Translations under genes and position numbers: made by a program
The notes under the pieces: generated by a model
What the model saw: only the letters and a program-made list of their open reading frames with translations
Database searches by the model: none
What the model was told of the DNA's origin: nothing
Part shown: positions 38,343-47,869 of the stretch, one piece after another
Position numbering within the stretch: position 1 is the stretch's first letter
Layout of the letters: each line of letters starts with the position of its first letter
Origin: Ectopseudomonas toyotomiensis
GTDB lineage: Bacteria; Pseudomonadota; Gammaproteobacteria; Pseudomonadales; Pseudomonadaceae
NCBI RefSeq assembly: GCF_900115695.1
Contig: NZ_FOXK01000001.1
Coordinates: 310,001 to 374,000 of the forward strand
DNA length: 64,000 bases
Direction: 5' to 3'

Positions 38343-38811
38343 TTTGGGGGGCTCCCCTCTCGTTTGTTGTTCTCGGGCACCGTGCCCTGATTGGCAAAGT
38401 GCACCCGCTTTTGCGGATGCGGGGCTCCGGTCTCTCTTCCTCGTCACATCGATATCGAGTGAGCACGATCGAGGCATATACCGGTGCAGTGAAATCTCCA
38501 CGATCTCGTCAATGCATCGGCAAGTGCCTGGGCACTTTCCCTGACCTCCCTGGCTTGCGCCTGCGGCCACCGAATCGCGTCACCACCGCAGTTCGACTGC
38601 AAGAACTTCTCTTATCGGTCTAGCCCAGCAATGCTGGTCTGACCAATAGACGCAGACAAAAACGGTCGTAACGAAAGTGAAGGGCGGAATTTAGTGGCAG
38701 AAGCGAACGGGCTTCTTGCTGAAAGCTCTGGAGTTTTTACAGAAATCTCCGACTCAGGGAACTTCCGGCAAACAGCTGTTTCGACCCTTCGCCGATAACC
38801 TGATCGCTCGA
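38343..38811. other. Interval between the GNAT gene and putP
   Basis: About 470 bases between two minus-strand genes. It should contain the putP promoter and the end of the GNAT transcript. No open frame here has a ribosome-binding site or recognisable similarity, and I see no convincing terminator stem; only short palindromes such as TCGATATCGA near 38450. Confidence 0.5.
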
Positions 38812-39945
38812 TCAGCCGTTGTCAGGCTGGCGAAAAGGCAGATAGCTTCGCGCCTCTTGCGCGTAAACCCGCACGCCAGAGCGCTCCTGCTCGAGAAAGT
38901 CGGCAACGGCAGCATGCAGTCCCGGGTGACGCAGATAGTGCCAAGAGCGAGTAAGAACCGGCTCGAAGCCTCGGATCAGTTTGTGCTCGCCCTGCGCCCC
39001 TGCATCGAAGCGCTGCAAACCTTCGGCGATGGCCAGCTCCATGCCCTGATAGAAGCAGGTCTCGAAATGCAGCCGGTCGAATTCAGCCAGACACCCCCAG
39101 TAGCGGCCATAGAAGGTATCACCATCGACCAGGCTGAAGGCCATGGCCAGCGCACGGCCACGCTGCGCCGCGAACACCACCCGAATCATCTCGGGCATGC
39201 GTTCAGCCAGCAGACTGAAGAAATCCCGCGTCAGATAGGGCGCCTGGCCACGTACGTGGTAGGTGTTGGCGTAGCAGTGATAGACGAAATCCCAGTCCGC
39301 CTCACTCAATTCGTGGCCCAGACGCCTGTCGAACTCGATGCTCTGCCCCGCCACCTGTTCACGCTCCTTGCGCATCTGCTTGCGTTTGCGCGAGCTGAGC
39401 GCATCGAGAAAGTCCTGGAAATCCCGGTAACCCCGATTGTGCCAATGGAACTGGCAACCCAAGCGCTCCAGCCACCCCGGTCGCCGCACCATCACGGCAT
39501 CACAGGCCGGACTGGTGAAATTGATATGCAGGCTCGACAACTCTTCCTGGCTCAAACCAGCCGTCAGCGCGTCAAGCAAATCCCCGGCCGCATGGGCATC
39601 ACCCAGCAAGCGCGCCCCGCTCACCGGCGAGAACGGCACGGCGCCCAACAGCTTGGGGTAATAACCGATTCCGGCACGGCGACAGGCATCGGCCCAGCCG
39701 TGATCGAACACGTATTCGCCGTAGGAATGCTGCTTCAGATACGCCGGCAGCGCCGCCTGCACCTTGTCGTGCTCATCGCACCAAAGCCGGTGTGAGGGCT
39801 GCCAACCGCTGCGGCCGCCAACGCTGCCGCTGTCCTCCAGCGCACTGAGAAAGGCATGACGAAGAAAGGGTTGTGGCTGCGCCAGCAGTCCGTCCCATAC
39901 GTCCGCGGGCACAGCATGAAGCGAGTCGATGATGGTGAGGGGCAT
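38812..39945 (-). CDS. GNAT-fold N-acyltransferase-like protein (DUF482)
   Basis: A 377-residue protein of the DUF482 (peptidogalycan-biosynthesis) family: VPADVWDGLLAQPQPFLRHAFLSALEDSGSVGGRSGWQP and the FemAB-like core RKRKQMRKEREQV, YANTYHVRGQAPYLTRDFF, AFSLVDGDTFYGRYWGC, LHFETCFYQGMELAI. The fold is double GNAT; acceptor unknown. Start chosen at MPLTIIDSL. Confidence 0.88.
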   Translation of the reverse strand: MPLTIIDSLHAVPADVWDGLLAQPQPFLRHAFLSALEDSGSVGGRSGWQPSHRLWCDEHDKVQAALPAYLKQHSYGEYVFDHGWADACRRAGIGYYPKLLGAVPFSPVSGARLLGDAHAAGDLLDALTAGLSQEELSSLHINFTSPACDAVMVRRPGWLERLGCQFHWHNRGYRDFQDFLDALSSRKRKQMRKEREQVAGQSIEFDRRLGHELSEADWDFVYHCYANTYHVRGQAPYLTRDFFSLLAERMPEMIRVVFAAQRGRALAMAFSLVDGDTFYGRYWGCLAEFDRLHFETCFYQGMELAIAEGLQRFDAGAQGEHKLIRGFEPVLTRSWHYLRHPGLHAAVADFLEQERSGVRVYAQEARSYLPFRQPDNG

Positions 39946-40042
39946 GACCTGAGTCCCAGAAGCCAGACTGCAATATATCTCTAACAAGGCGCCAGCAAGA
40001 TGACTGCCGGCTTATTAACCCTCAAGCTTATCGGGAGTCATC

Positions 40043-40648
40043 ATGCGTAGATCATTGCTTGCCCTCGGTGTTGCCATCAGCTTCGCTGCTCCTAGTACCC
40101 TCGCAGCGCCTGGTATCGTTCATCCCTTCCATGCCGCGCAGGCAAAAGATGCGCCGAATGAAGTGCACATGGCTGTCGAGATTCCCGCCGGCAGCATCAC
40201 CAAATATGAGATCAACGAGGAGGGCTTGGTCTTCGTCGACCGTTTCCAGTCGATGCCAGTTGCCTATCCGGCCAATTATGGCTCGCTGCCACGCACCCTG
40301 GGTGGCGACGGTGATCCGCTCGATGCGCTGGTACTCACCCGCGAAGCGCTGCATCCAGGCGTGCTGATCAAGTTCCGCCCGGTCGCGGTGCTGAGAATGA
40401 TCGATGGTGGGGAGGCGGACGAGAAGATCATCGGTGTCCCTAGCAGTGATGTCGATCCTACTTACGACAAGATCCTCAATGTCGATGACCTGCCACTGAT
40501 CGAACGTCAGCGCATCGAAGCTTTCTTTAGCGTCTACAAGAAGTTGCCGGAAGGTCGCAAGAAAGTCGAACTCAATGGCTACGGCAATGCAGCCGAGGCG
40601 CGACAGCTTATCGAAGAAGCACTGGAGCGTTTCCAGAAGCAAAACTGA
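40043..40648 (+). CDS. Secreted/periplasmic inorganic pyrophosphatase
   Basis: A 201-residue family I pyrophosphatase. The signature DGDPLDALVL holds the Mg-binding aspartates; YPANYGSLPRT and the later DVDPTYDKILNVDDLP are also typical. Unlike cytosolic Ppa it has a clear signal peptide (cut near residue 21, TLA/APG), so it should hydrolyse pyrophosphate in the periplasm. It lies beside an OprP-type phosphate porin (convergent), which fits a phosphate-scavenging context. Confidence 0.93.
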   Translation: MRRSLLALGVAISFAAPSTLAAPGIVHPFHAAQAKDAPNEVHMAVEIPAGSITKYEINEEGLVFVDRFQSMPVAYPANYGSLPRTLGGDGDPLDALVLTREALHPGVLIKFRPVAVLRMIDGGEADEKIIGVPSSDVDPTYDKILNVDDLPLIERQRIEAFFSVYKKLPEGRKKVELNGYGNAAEARQLIEEALERFQKQN

Positions 40649-40663
40649 TCGTAGCGAGCAGAG

Positions 40664-40689
40664 AGCCCCAGCAAGTCTGGGGCTTTTTT
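40664..40689 (+). terminator. Terminator of the pyrophosphatase gene
   Basis: AGCCCCAG-CAAGT-CTGGGGCT followed by TTTTT, 15 bases past the stop codon. Confidence 0.92.
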
Positions 40690-40757
40690 GTTCAGTTGAA
40701 ATGTATGGCGAATGAACTGGCGATGTTTTCGGTTACATGGCGCCAAGCTGGAAACAA

Positions 40758-40783
40758 TAAAAAACCCCGCACATGGCGGGGTT
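40758..40783 (-). terminator. Terminator of the phosphate porin gene
   Basis: AACCCCGC-ACATG-GCGGGGTT; on the minus strand it ends in a run of Ts. It lies 23 bases past the porin stop. Confidence 0.9.
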
Positions 40784-40805
40784 CAAAGGAGCAATCAGGT
40801 ATTAC

Positions 40806-42104
40806 TTAGAACGCATACTGAGCACGGAAGACCATGCCGTCACCGTCGTCGTCGCCATTTGCGTTGGTGGAGTTGTCGACCTTGGCCTTGACGTAGACAC
40901 CGCTGATCTTGACGGAGTCGTTGACGTACCAGTTGACACCCAGGTTGTGGACCTTGGCTTCGATGTCACTGATAGCCGCACGAGCACCGTTATCGTCATC
41001 TACCGACAGGTGGTCATAACGATAGAAAAGCTCCCAGGCGCCAATCTGCTTGTTGCTGGGCTTGATGCTGTCGAACTTGCCGAGCTTGTAGCCACGGGCT
41101 TCACCGGTCAGGGTGTATGCAACCTGAGCGTAGTAGCCATCACCTTCGATATCGTCGAAGGCAGCGCTGTCAGCTTCCATTTCACGCTTGATGTATTCGC
41201 CTTGAATCGAGAACGGGCCCATGGCGAATGCTGCTTCAAGACCGAGGGCGCTGTCGTTGTCGTAGGAGCCTGCCGGCGAAACGTTGGTACCACCCAGAAC
41301 CAGACGGTTGCCGTTGGTACCAGCATCGTTACCACCGCTGGTGCTCACACCACGCATGCCCATACGGCTGCGAATACGAGCGTCGAACGCGGTGTCGGAA
41401 AGGTCACGCTGGGCGTAGTTGACACCGAAGTGCAGAACGTTGCCGGCTTCGTGCATCGGAGCGAAAACACCGCGTACGTTGAATTGCTTGGTGCTTTCAC
41501 CATCGACATCGTTCTGGTCTTTGGCACTCAGACCGAAGGAACCGTACAGCGAATCACCTGCGCTGCCAGAAACCTGGATACCGAGACCGTTCTGATGGGC
41601 GTTGGCCCAGTCAACCAGATCGTAAGCAGCGGTACGTTCCTGAGCGGTAACCCACTTGGAACTCGTGGCTTTTTCAAGACCGAATTCAGGGTCGAAACGA
41701 CCTACCTTGATGGAGACCGGAGCGAAACCGTTGTAGGCGATGGAAGCTTCATCGAAGTAGCCATCTTCAGAGCTGCCGGCATTGTGAGAGAAATCGTAGC
41801 TGAAGGTGTAAGCCCAGTCCTTGTAGACATAGCCCGACAGCTCGAGGAAGGCGCGGCGGAAGTAGGCAGCATCGGCATTGTCACCGTTCACGGTATAGAT
41901 GCCGTCGAAGGTGCTGTAGTCAGCTTGCAGACGGCCGCCAATCTTGAAACCGAACTGCTTGTCGGTGGTACCGACTTCCAGACCGCCTTTGGTCTTGATC
42001 ACGATATCGGCGCCGTCAGTGGTGACGGTACCGGCGAAAGCCTGGGCGGAAACGGCCAGGGCCAGGGCGCTGGCTACGAAACCGGCGAAGTGCTTACGGA
42101 TCAT
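40806..42104 (-). CDS. OprP/OprO-type phosphate- or polyphosphate-selective porin
   Basis: A 432-residue outer-membrane porin with a signal peptide (cut at AFA/GTV, about residue 24). The mature start [20 protein letters not shown] and internal blocks ([65 protein letters not shown]) are close to P. aeruginosa OprP and OprO, which differ in pore residues that set phosphate versus pyrophosphate preference; I cannot assign which. Start follows AGGGGAA. A half Pho box sits about 110 bases upstream. Confidence 0.9.
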   Translation of the reverse strand: MIRKHFAGFVASALALAVSAQAFAGTVTTDGADIVIKTKGGLEVGTTDKQFGFKIGGRLQADYSTFDGIYTVNGDNADAAYFRRAFLELSGYVYKDWAYTFSYDFSHNAGSSEDGYFDEASIAYNGFAPVSIKVGRFDPEFGLEKATSSKWVTAQERTAAYDLVDWANAHQNGLGIQVSGSAGDSLYGSFGLSAKDQNDVDGESTKQFNVRGVFAPMHEAGNVLHFGVNYAQRDLSDTAFDARIRSRMGMRGVSTSGGNDAGTNGNRLVLGGTNVSPAGSYDNDSALGLEAAFAMGPFSIQGEYIKREMEADSAAFDDIEGDGYYAQVAYTLTGEARGYKLGKFDSIKPSNKQIGAWELFYRYDHLSVDDDNGARAAISDIEAKVHNLGVNWYVNDSVKISGVYVKAKVDNSTNANGDDDGDGMVFRAQYAF

Positions 42105-42211
42105 CGAGAAATTCCCCTGTTGGACTTTTAGTGTTGAAAACACCCGAGCCACTGGCTCGTTCGTGCTGGGGGAATCTTGGCGAGGGGTTATTTCAGCTCA
42201 GTTGCCGATAT

Positions 42212-42229
42212 ATAAAGATTTGATGACAG
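42212..42229 (-). promoter_or_regulatory. Possible Pho box upstream of the phosphate porin
   Basis: On the minus strand CTGTCAT-CAAA-TCTTTAT: the first heptamer is a perfect PhoB half-site, spacing to the second is the usual 4, but the second heptamer matches only 3 of 7. It lies 108 bases before the porin ATG. P. aeruginosa oprP is a PhoB target, which is why I record this imperfect site. Confidence 0.45.
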
Positions 42230-42262
42230 CGGAACTTTTTACTTCTACTGCTTATAAGCAAT

Positions 42263-42595
42263 TCAAGAGGGATGAAAGCGCGGTCCCAGCAGGATGATGG
42301 TGGCGCCTGCCAGGCACAGCGCAGCGCCCAACCAGTCGCTGAGCATCGGTCGGGTCTTTTCGATCAGCGCCAGCCACAGCAGCGATGCGACGATATATAC
42401 ACCGCCTTAGGCGGCATAGGCGCGACCGGCGAACGAGGCTTCGACGCGGGTCAGAATCAGGGCGAAAACCGCCAGGCTGAGCAGCCCCGGAGCAATCCAC
42501 CAGGCGCTGCGATCGAGCCGCAGCCACATCCAGAAGGCGTAACAACCGGCGATCTCGAACAGGGCAGCCAGCAGGAACCATAGATAGTTGATCAT
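42263..42595 (-). pseudogene. ynfA: YnfA family membrane protein interrupted by an in-frame stop codon
   Basis: From an ATG preceded by AAGGAG, the frame encodes [21 protein letters not shown] through AGRAYAA (62 residues), then TAA at 42409-42407, then continues without shift as [20 protein letters not shown] to RFHPS and TGA. YnfA proteins have a conserved Tyr exactly there (YAAYGGVY), so one base changed TAC or TAT to TAA. Two of the four expected transmembrane helices lie after the stop. Either a true null allele or a base-call error. Ten bases downstream of the preceding gene, so probably the second gene of an operon. Confidence 0.88.
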
Positions 42596-42604
42596 CCTCA
42601 CTCC

Positions 42605-43033
42605 TTAACCGCGCAAGGCACCTTCGCGCTCCCAGGCGCAGCGCACGCGCAGTCCACCCTCCTGCGGGCTGTGAAAGCCGCTATCGGACTCCCAACGAAA
42701 GGTGTGCATGCCATTGAGTTCGGTTTCCAGGTGCACCACCGCGCTGGCCCAGTACAGGCGCTTGAGCAGCGCCTCGAAAGCTTCGATCCAAAGGTTCCAC
42801 TCGTACTCGACCGCGCCATAGCTGGCGCCGAAGTGGATCACCTGGGTCTGGTACAGGCCGGCACCGGGCAAGTCGCAGAAGGAAAACATCTCACGACCAA
42901 GAAACGGCCAGAGTTCGCCGGCCGGCAACTCGGCGAGCACACCATGGTTGGTTTCACGGCGCAGGCGACGTAACTCGGGGTCATCCGAGGGCCAGTCGCG
43001 GATGCAGCCATAGACGATGGATTCGGACTCCAC
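42605..43033 (-). CDS. Conserved hypothetical protein
   Basis: A 142-residue soluble protein (MESESIVYGCIRDWPSDDPELRRLRRETNHGVLAELP). Rich in Trp and Glu, no signal peptide, no motif I recognise. Good codon use and 10-base spacing to ynfA argue it is a real gene. Not identified further. Confidence 0.7.
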   Translation of the reverse strand: MESESIVYGCIRDWPSDDPELRRLRRETNHGVLAELPAGELWPFLGREMFSFCDLPGAGLYQTQVIHFGASYGAVEYEWNLWIEAFEALLKRLYWASAVVHLETELNGMHTFRWESDSGFHSPQEGGLRVRCAWEREGALRG

Positions 43034-43107
43034 ACCGGCACTCCTGAAAAAGCAGAACGCCTTCTAACACAGCATGCCTGGGCAAGAAAGGAACTGGCGC
43101 GAATTCT

Positions 43108-44271
43108 TCAGCGAGACTGGCGTCGGCTACGCCCCAACAACCAGGCCACCAGTGTCATCACCAGTGCCAGCGCGGTGAGCACCGCGAACGGCAGGCGGTA
43201 GCTGCCAGACAGATCACGTGCCAGCCCGGTGAGAATGGGTGTCAGGCAACCCAGGCTGTAGCCGGTGAAAAGCATCATCGCCGTCCAGCGGCTGACCGCC
43301 AGTGGCGAGCCGGCTTCGTAAAGCGGCAGCACCAGCGACAAGGCGAAAGAGCCGCCCAGCGAGAAGCCCATGATCACAGCCCACAATTCCGGCACCAGGC
43401 GCGGCATGAACGTAACCATCGCCAGGCAACCACAGGTGATCGCCCCGCAGGCCAGCAGCAATGGATAACGGGCGTTGTAGCGCTGCGCCAGCCAGGGCAG
43501 CAGGAAGGAACTGGGCAAACCCATCAGCATCGAAATGCTCAGCAGCGAGTTGCTACGCAGCAGGCTCAGCCCCGCTTCGTGATAGCGCGCCACCACCCAG
43601 GTCGCGATGGCATAGAACAAGCCCGCCTGAATGGCGAAGAAGCAGCTGATCAACCAGGCGCGCGGCTGGCGCCAGGGCAGACCACCGCCCTCGTGCTCGT
43701 CAGCGGCGCTGGCCTGATTGGGCAACCACAGCCAGAGCATCACCCCGAACAGCGCCGGTGCCGCCCATACCGCCAGCCCCAGATGCCAGGCATCGCCGAA
43801 CAGCGCCGTAGCCGGAGCCGTGAGCACCGCACCGCCAGCACCACCGATGGCCATACCCAGCGAATACCAGCCCACCACACGGCCCATCTGGCTGGCGAAA
43901 TGGCGTTTGATGAACCCGGACAGCAAAGGCCCGGCAACCGCGATGGCAGCGCCCAAAGCGATGGCGCTGCCGATCAGCACCGCACTCTGGTGCGCGGCCA
44001 GACGCGCCAGCAACGCCAGGCCGATCAGTCCAAGGCATAGCACGATGGTGCGTTCGAGGCCCCAGCGCATCGCCAGGCGCGGCGCCAATGGCGCGAGCAG
44101 GCCCATGCACAGCACCGGCAAGGCGGTGGTCAAACTGATGAAGCTGCGACTCAGCGAGAGCTCCGCAGCGATGCGCTCGATCAGCGGTGCAAGGGAAGTG
44201 ATACCGGGGCGCAAGTTGATCGCCGCCAGCACCAGGGCCACTAGCAACAGGGCCCGAGGGACAGGTTTCAC
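43108..44271 (-). CDS. CynX/NimT family MFS transporter
   Basis: A 387-residue protein with 12 predicted membrane helices. The opening ALVLAAINLRPGITSLAPLIERI is the signature start of the CynX (cyanate)/NimT (nitroimidazole)/YeaN family of the major facilitator superfamily. No cynTS genes are nearby, so cyanate as substrate is unsupported. Stands alone, 74 bases from the next gene. Confidence 0.9.
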   Translation of the reverse strand: MKPVPRALLLVALVLAAINLRPGITSLAPLIERIAAELSLSRSFISLTTALPVLCMGLLAPLAPRLAMRWGLERTIVLCLGLIGLALLARLAAHQSAVLIGSAIALGAAIAVAGPLLSGFIKRHFASQMGRVVGWYSLGMAIGGAGGAVLTAPATALFGDAWHLGLAVWAAPALFGVMLWLWLPNQASAADEHEGGGLPWRQPRAWLISCFFAIQAGLFYAIATWVVARYHEAGLSLLRSNSLLSISMLMGLPSSFLLPWLAQRYNARYPLLLACGAITCGCLAMVTFMPRLVPELWAVIMGFSLGGSFALSLVLPLYEAGSPLAVSRWTAMMLFTGYSLGCLTPILTGLARDLSGSYRLPFAVLTALALVMTLVAWLLGRSRRQSR

Positions 44272-44371
44272 GAGTTATCCGAGGTCATGACGGCAGGCAG
44301 GCCGGGGTGGCCACCCTACCCCTGCAGGCCATGCCAGGCAAGCCTGCAGGTGCAAATAACTGACCTTGTGG

Positions 44372-45184
44372 TCAGCTGACGGATTTGACCTTGCCACGCA
44401 TTTTCTCGGCCATGCTGGCCATCTCGTCGTACAGCGCCTGAGGGTTCTTCTGCTTCAGCGCCCAGGCCATACGGCCCATTTCGTGGGGCAGGATCATGAA
44501 GCTGCCCTTGGCCATCTCATCATGGATGTAATTGGCGATATCTGCCGCGCTGATCGGTGAGCTCTCCAGCAGCTTGCCCACCTGAGCCTTCATCGCCGGA
44601 GTCGGGCCACGGAAGGAATCCAGCAGATTGGTCTGGAAGAACGACGGACAGACCACATGCACGCCGATCTCCAGTTGGCGCAGCTCTACCAGCAGACTTT
44701 CCGAGAGTGCCACCACGCCCGCCTTGGCGACGTTGTAATTACTCATTCCCGGCCCCTGCATCAGCGCGGCCATGGAGGCGATGTTGACGATCTTGCCCTT
44801 GCTCTTTTCCAGCAGCGGCAGGAATGCCTTGCAGCCTTTGACCACGCCCATCAGGTTGATCGAGATCTGCCAGTCCCAGTCCTCCAGTGACAACTCGCTG
44901 AAGAAGCCACCGGAGGCAACACCGGCGTTGTTGACGATGATATCGATGCCGCCGAACTGCTCCTCGCAGGCCTGGGCCAAGGCGGTCAGCTGGCTGTAGT
45001 CACGCACGTCGCAGCGACGGATGAAGCCGTCGCCGCCGGCCTCGCGCACCAGCTTGAGGGTTTCTGCCAGACCAGCCTCGTTGACGTCAGCCAGCGCCAG
45101 GCGCCAGCCCTCTTGCGCCCAACGCAGGGCAATTTCGCGTCCCAGGCCGGAGCCCGCGCCAGTGATCATCATGCGGTTTTGCAT
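44372..45184 (-). CDS. Short-chain dehydrogenase/reductase
   Basis: A 270-residue classical SDR: cofactor motif TGAGSGLGREIA (near residues 8-19), NNAG (VNNAGVASGG), catalytic Ser in NIASMAALMQ and the YNVAK Tyr-Lys pair. Asp and Arg after the second strand are ambiguous for NAD versus NADP. Start chosen at MQNRMMITGAG; a short hairpin (44360-44375) overlaps the stop codon. Confidence 0.92.
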   Translation of the reverse strand: MQNRMMITGAGSGLGREIALRWAQEGWRLALADVNEAGLAETLKLVREAGGDGFIRRCDVRDYSQLTALAQACEEQFGGIDIIVNNAGVASGGFFSELSLEDWDWQISINLMGVVKGCKAFLPLLEKSKGKIVNIASMAALMQGPGMSNYNVAKAGVVALSESLLVELRQLEIGVHVVCPSFFQTNLLDSFRGPTPAMKAQVGKLLESSPISAADIANYIHDEMAKGSFMILPHEMGRMAWALKQKNPQALYDEMASMAEKMRGKVKSVS

Positions 45185-45289
45185 AGCAGCCCTGCCTTCA
45201 ATGTTTGGTTGCAATGGCTGCCAGTGTAGCGAAGGCAATAAAGCTCCCGCGCCTTCATCAGACTTATGAATAGGCAGGGCAAATCGCGG

Positions 45290-45658
45290 TCAAGCCTTAT
45301 TGCGCCAGCGCCAGATCAGCCAGGTGTAAACGGCCAGGTTGACCAGCACGACGATGGCACCCAACCCGATCTGGATCTGTGGCGTGAGCCCGGCCGGATA
45401 GATCAGCGGTATCAGGTAGTGCTCGATGAAGCCGCCGTCATAACCCGCCTGTCCGGCCATTCGGCGCAGCTGGTTTTCCCAGGGCGTCAGCGGGCACCCC
45501 AGATGCAGACACTCCACCACGATGCCCCAGGCCACTGCAGGCGGGTGTAGCCAGATCAACCGCGGCCAACGCAGCAGCAGCAAGCCACCCAGCAGCACGA
45601 ACAGAATGAAGCTCAGGTGCACCAGTACCAGAGCGTCGGCAGCCATGCGCCAAAGCAT
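45290..45658 (-). CDS. DUF2784 membrane protein
   Basis: A 122-residue protein with three or four hydrophobic helices and the DUF2784 pattern: MAADALVLVHLSFILFVLLGGLLLLRWPRLIWLHPPAVAWGIVVE, CPLTPWENQLRR and YDGGFIEHYLIPLIYP. Function unknown. Six bases after the cupin gene stop, likely co-transcribed. Confidence 0.88.
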   Translation of the reverse strand: MLWRMAADALVLVHLSFILFVLLGGLLLLRWPRLIWLHPPAVAWGIVVECLHLGCPLTPWENQLRRMAGQAGYDGGFIEHYLIPLIYPAGLTPQIQIGLGAIVVLVNLAVYTWLIWRWRNKA

Positions 45659-45664
45659 CGCGGC

Positions 45665-45994
45665 TCAGTCCACCACGAACAGGCGCGCACCGGACGCTGT
45701 CGAGGAACGATGGGGCTCTGCACCATCAGCCACCTGGTAGCTCATGCCGGGCTTGAGCACGAATACCCGGCCATCCTCAAGCTCGGTGGTCAGCTCCCCT
45801 TCCAGGCACAACAGCACATGCCCTTTCTGACACCAGTGGTCGGCCAGATAACCCGGTGAATATTCGACCATACGCACACGCAGCGCACCGAACTGGCAAG
45901 TACGCCAACGTGCCACGCCACGCTCGCCCGGATGTTCGGTCACTGGTATCGCCGCCCAGTCCGTCACGCCAAAGGGAATATCACTGATCTGCAT
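45665..45994 (-). CDS. DHCW-motif cupin protein
   Basis: A 109-residue single cupin: MQISDIPFGVTDWAAIPVTEHPGERGVARWR and GYLADHWCQKGHVLLCLEGELTTELEDGR, the metal-binding His/Cys region with DHWC in place of the usual DHCW order, then VLKPGMSYQVADGAEPHRS. Such small cupins are metal-binding enzymes or sensors; specific role unknown. First gene of the unit with DUF2784. Confidence 0.87.
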   Translation of the reverse strand: MQISDIPFGVTDWAAIPVTEHPGERGVARWRTCQFGALRVRMVEYSPGYLADHWCQKGHVLLCLEGELTTELEDGRVFVLKPGMSYQVADGAEPHRSSTASGARLFVVD

Positions 45995-46186
45995 CGCCCG
46001 ACTCCATCGAAATAGAGCGCCACCTTAACGCAGCCACCCCTGGGCGAAATAAATAGAAAGAGACTTTCCATAAGACAATATCAATTGACCACCACTATCA
46101 GGACCATGCAAAGGCCACATTTCCCGACACTGACGAACAGGACTAGCCTCTCTCACACGACGAAATGATTCTCAACGAGGTGCATC

Positions 46187-46411
46187 ATGCTCAAGACCCT
46201 GACCTTCACCATCATGCACTTCTGCATCGCCTTCGCCGTTACCTACGCACTGACCGGCAGCGTTGCGGCCAGTAGCCTGGTGGCGGCTATCGAACCGCTG
46301 TGCAACTCCGTGGGCTTCTACTTCCACGAGAAGGTCTGGCAACGTTTCGAGCGCCGTCGCCAGCCGTCGGCGGAGCGCCCCAAGCATGCCTGGCTGCATC
46401 ATCACGCCTGA
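46187..46411 (+). CDS. DUF2061 membrane protein
   Basis: A 74-residue inner-membrane protein: KTLTFTIMHFCIAFAVTYALTGSVAASSLVAAIEPLCNSVGFYFHEKVWQRF is the whole DUF2061 domain with two transmembrane helices, followed by a basic, His-rich tail. GAGGTG lies before the ATG. Function unknown. Confidence 0.88.
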   Translation: MLKTLTFTIMHFCIAFAVTYALTGSVAASSLVAAIEPLCNSVGFYFHEKVWQRFERRRQPSAERPKHAWLHHHA

Positions 46412-46570
46412 CTGAACAAGCCTGCAATCGGCCAGGCGCGGGGGACGCCTACCCCAGTTACTCAAGTTTTCCTGCGATAAGGCAGGATAGTCTGGCACTT
46501 TGCCCAGCTTGCTGCTGTCATAAGCCAGCTGTTCAATCCAGACGTTCTCTTATTCAAAGGGACTTACCAC

Positions 46571-47869
46571 ATGCCCAGCCTTGCCCGACTCGCCGCCTTG
46601 CTCGGTGGCCTAGCCTTCTGTGTCTCGGCGATGGCCGCCGATGTGGATGCGGAAAGCTATGGCTATCCACTGGCCAACCCGTTCGAAGCGACCATCGCCA
46701 CCACACCGCCCGAACTGCGCCCGACGCTGCCGGCCGACGGCGACATCAGGCAGCGCGACTACTCGGTACGCCTGCGCCCGGACCGCGAATTCGAGCTGCT
46801 GGACAACTTCTGGCCGGTGACCAAGCTGCACTATCGCCTGGCCCAGCAGAAAGGCCGTGCACCACTGATCTTCATCATCGCCGGCACTGGCGCGCACTAT
46901 GCCAGCGGCACCACCGAGTACCTGAAGAAGCTTTTCTACGGCGCCGGCTTCCATGTCGTGCAGCTGTCGTCGCCGACCAGCTATGACTTCATGGCAGCCG
47001 CCTCGCGCTCTGCCACGCCGGGCTACAGCCCAGACGATGCCGACGACCTGTACCGCGCCATGCAGGCCGTACGCGCCCAGCATCCGAAGCTGGAAGTCAG
47101 CGAGTTCCTGCTGACCGGTTACAGCCTCGGCGCGCTGCATGCCGCCTTCGTCAGCCAGATCGACGAAACCCGCCGCGCCTTCGATTTCAAACGCGTGCTG
47201 CTGCTCAACCCGCCGGTCAACCTCTACACCTCCATCACCAACCTCGACAAGCTGGTGCAGACCAAGGTCCAAGGCATCGACAACAGCACCAATTTCTATG
47301 ATCTGGTGCTGGGCAAGTTGACCCGCTACTTCAATGACAAGGGCTATCTGGATATCAACGACGCCATGCTCTATGACTTCCAGCAGTCAAAAGAGCGGCT
47401 CTCCGACGAACAGATGGCCATGCTCATCGGCACCTCGTTCCGCTTCTCGTCGGCCGACATCGTGTTCACCTCGGACCTGCTCAACCGCCGCGGCCTGATT
47501 ACCCCGCGCGACTACCGCATCACTGAGAGCACAAGCCTCACGCCATTCTTCCAGATGGCCCTGCGCTGCGACTTCGATTGCTATATCGCCGAGCAACTGA
47601 TGCCCATGTGGCGTGCTCGCCACAATGGCGGCAGCCTCAACCAGTTGGTCGACAAGAGCAGCCTGTATGCGCTGGAGGACTATCTCAGAGGCAGCGACAA
47701 GGTCTCGGTGATGCACAACGCCGACGACCTGATCCTCGGCCAGGGCGACATCGGCTTTCTGCGCCGCACCTTTGGCGACCGCCTGACCCTTTACCCGCGC
47801 GGCGGGCACTGCGGCAACCTCAACTATCGCGTCAACAGCGACGCCATGCTGGAGTTCTTCCGTGGTTAA
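46571..47869 (+). CDS. Exported alpha/beta hydrolase-fold protein next to mlaA
   Basis: A 432-residue protein with a signal peptide (cut near AMA/ADV, residue 22). Alpha/beta-hydrolase elements: APLIFIIAGTGAHYAS, nucleophile elbow LLTGYSLGALHAAF (Ser), NADDLILGQGDIGFL (acid) and YPRGGHCGN (His). Its stop overlaps the start of mlaA by 8 bases, so the two are translationally coupled. The pairing suggests a lipid-related hydrolase for outer-membrane phospholipid maintenance; that is inference. The same gene pair occurs beside vacJ in P. aeruginosa, as I recall. Confidence 0.82.
   Translation: MPSLARLAALLGGLAFCVSAMAADVDAESYGYPLANPFEATIATTPPELRPTLPADGDIRQRDYSVRLRPDREFELLDNFWPVTKLHYRLAQQKGRAPLIFIIAGTGAHYASGTTEYLKKLFYGAGFHVVQLSSPTSYDFMAAASRSATPGYSPDDADDLYRAMQAVRAQHPKLEVSEFLLTGYSLGALHAAFVSQIDETRRAFDFKRVLLLNPPVNLYTSITNLDKLVQTKVQGIDNSTNFYDLVLGKLTRYFNDKGYLDINDAMLYDFQQSKERLSDEQMAMLIGTSFRFSSADIVFTSDLLNRRGLITPRDYRITESTSLTPFFQMALRCDFDCYIAEQLMPMWRARHNGGSLNQLVDKSSLYALEDYLRGSDKVSVMHNADDLILGQGDIGFLRRTFGDRLTLYPRGGHCGNLNYRVNSDAMLEFFRG

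Noticed and set aside
40773..42131. A 452-codon plus-strand open frame opposite the phosphate porin
   Set aside because: The porin reading has a signal peptide and family motifs; this is its antisense shadow.
43108..44271. Cyanate transporter CynX as a firm assignment
   Set aside because: No cyanase or carbonic anhydrase gene is adjacent; family membership alone does not set substrate.
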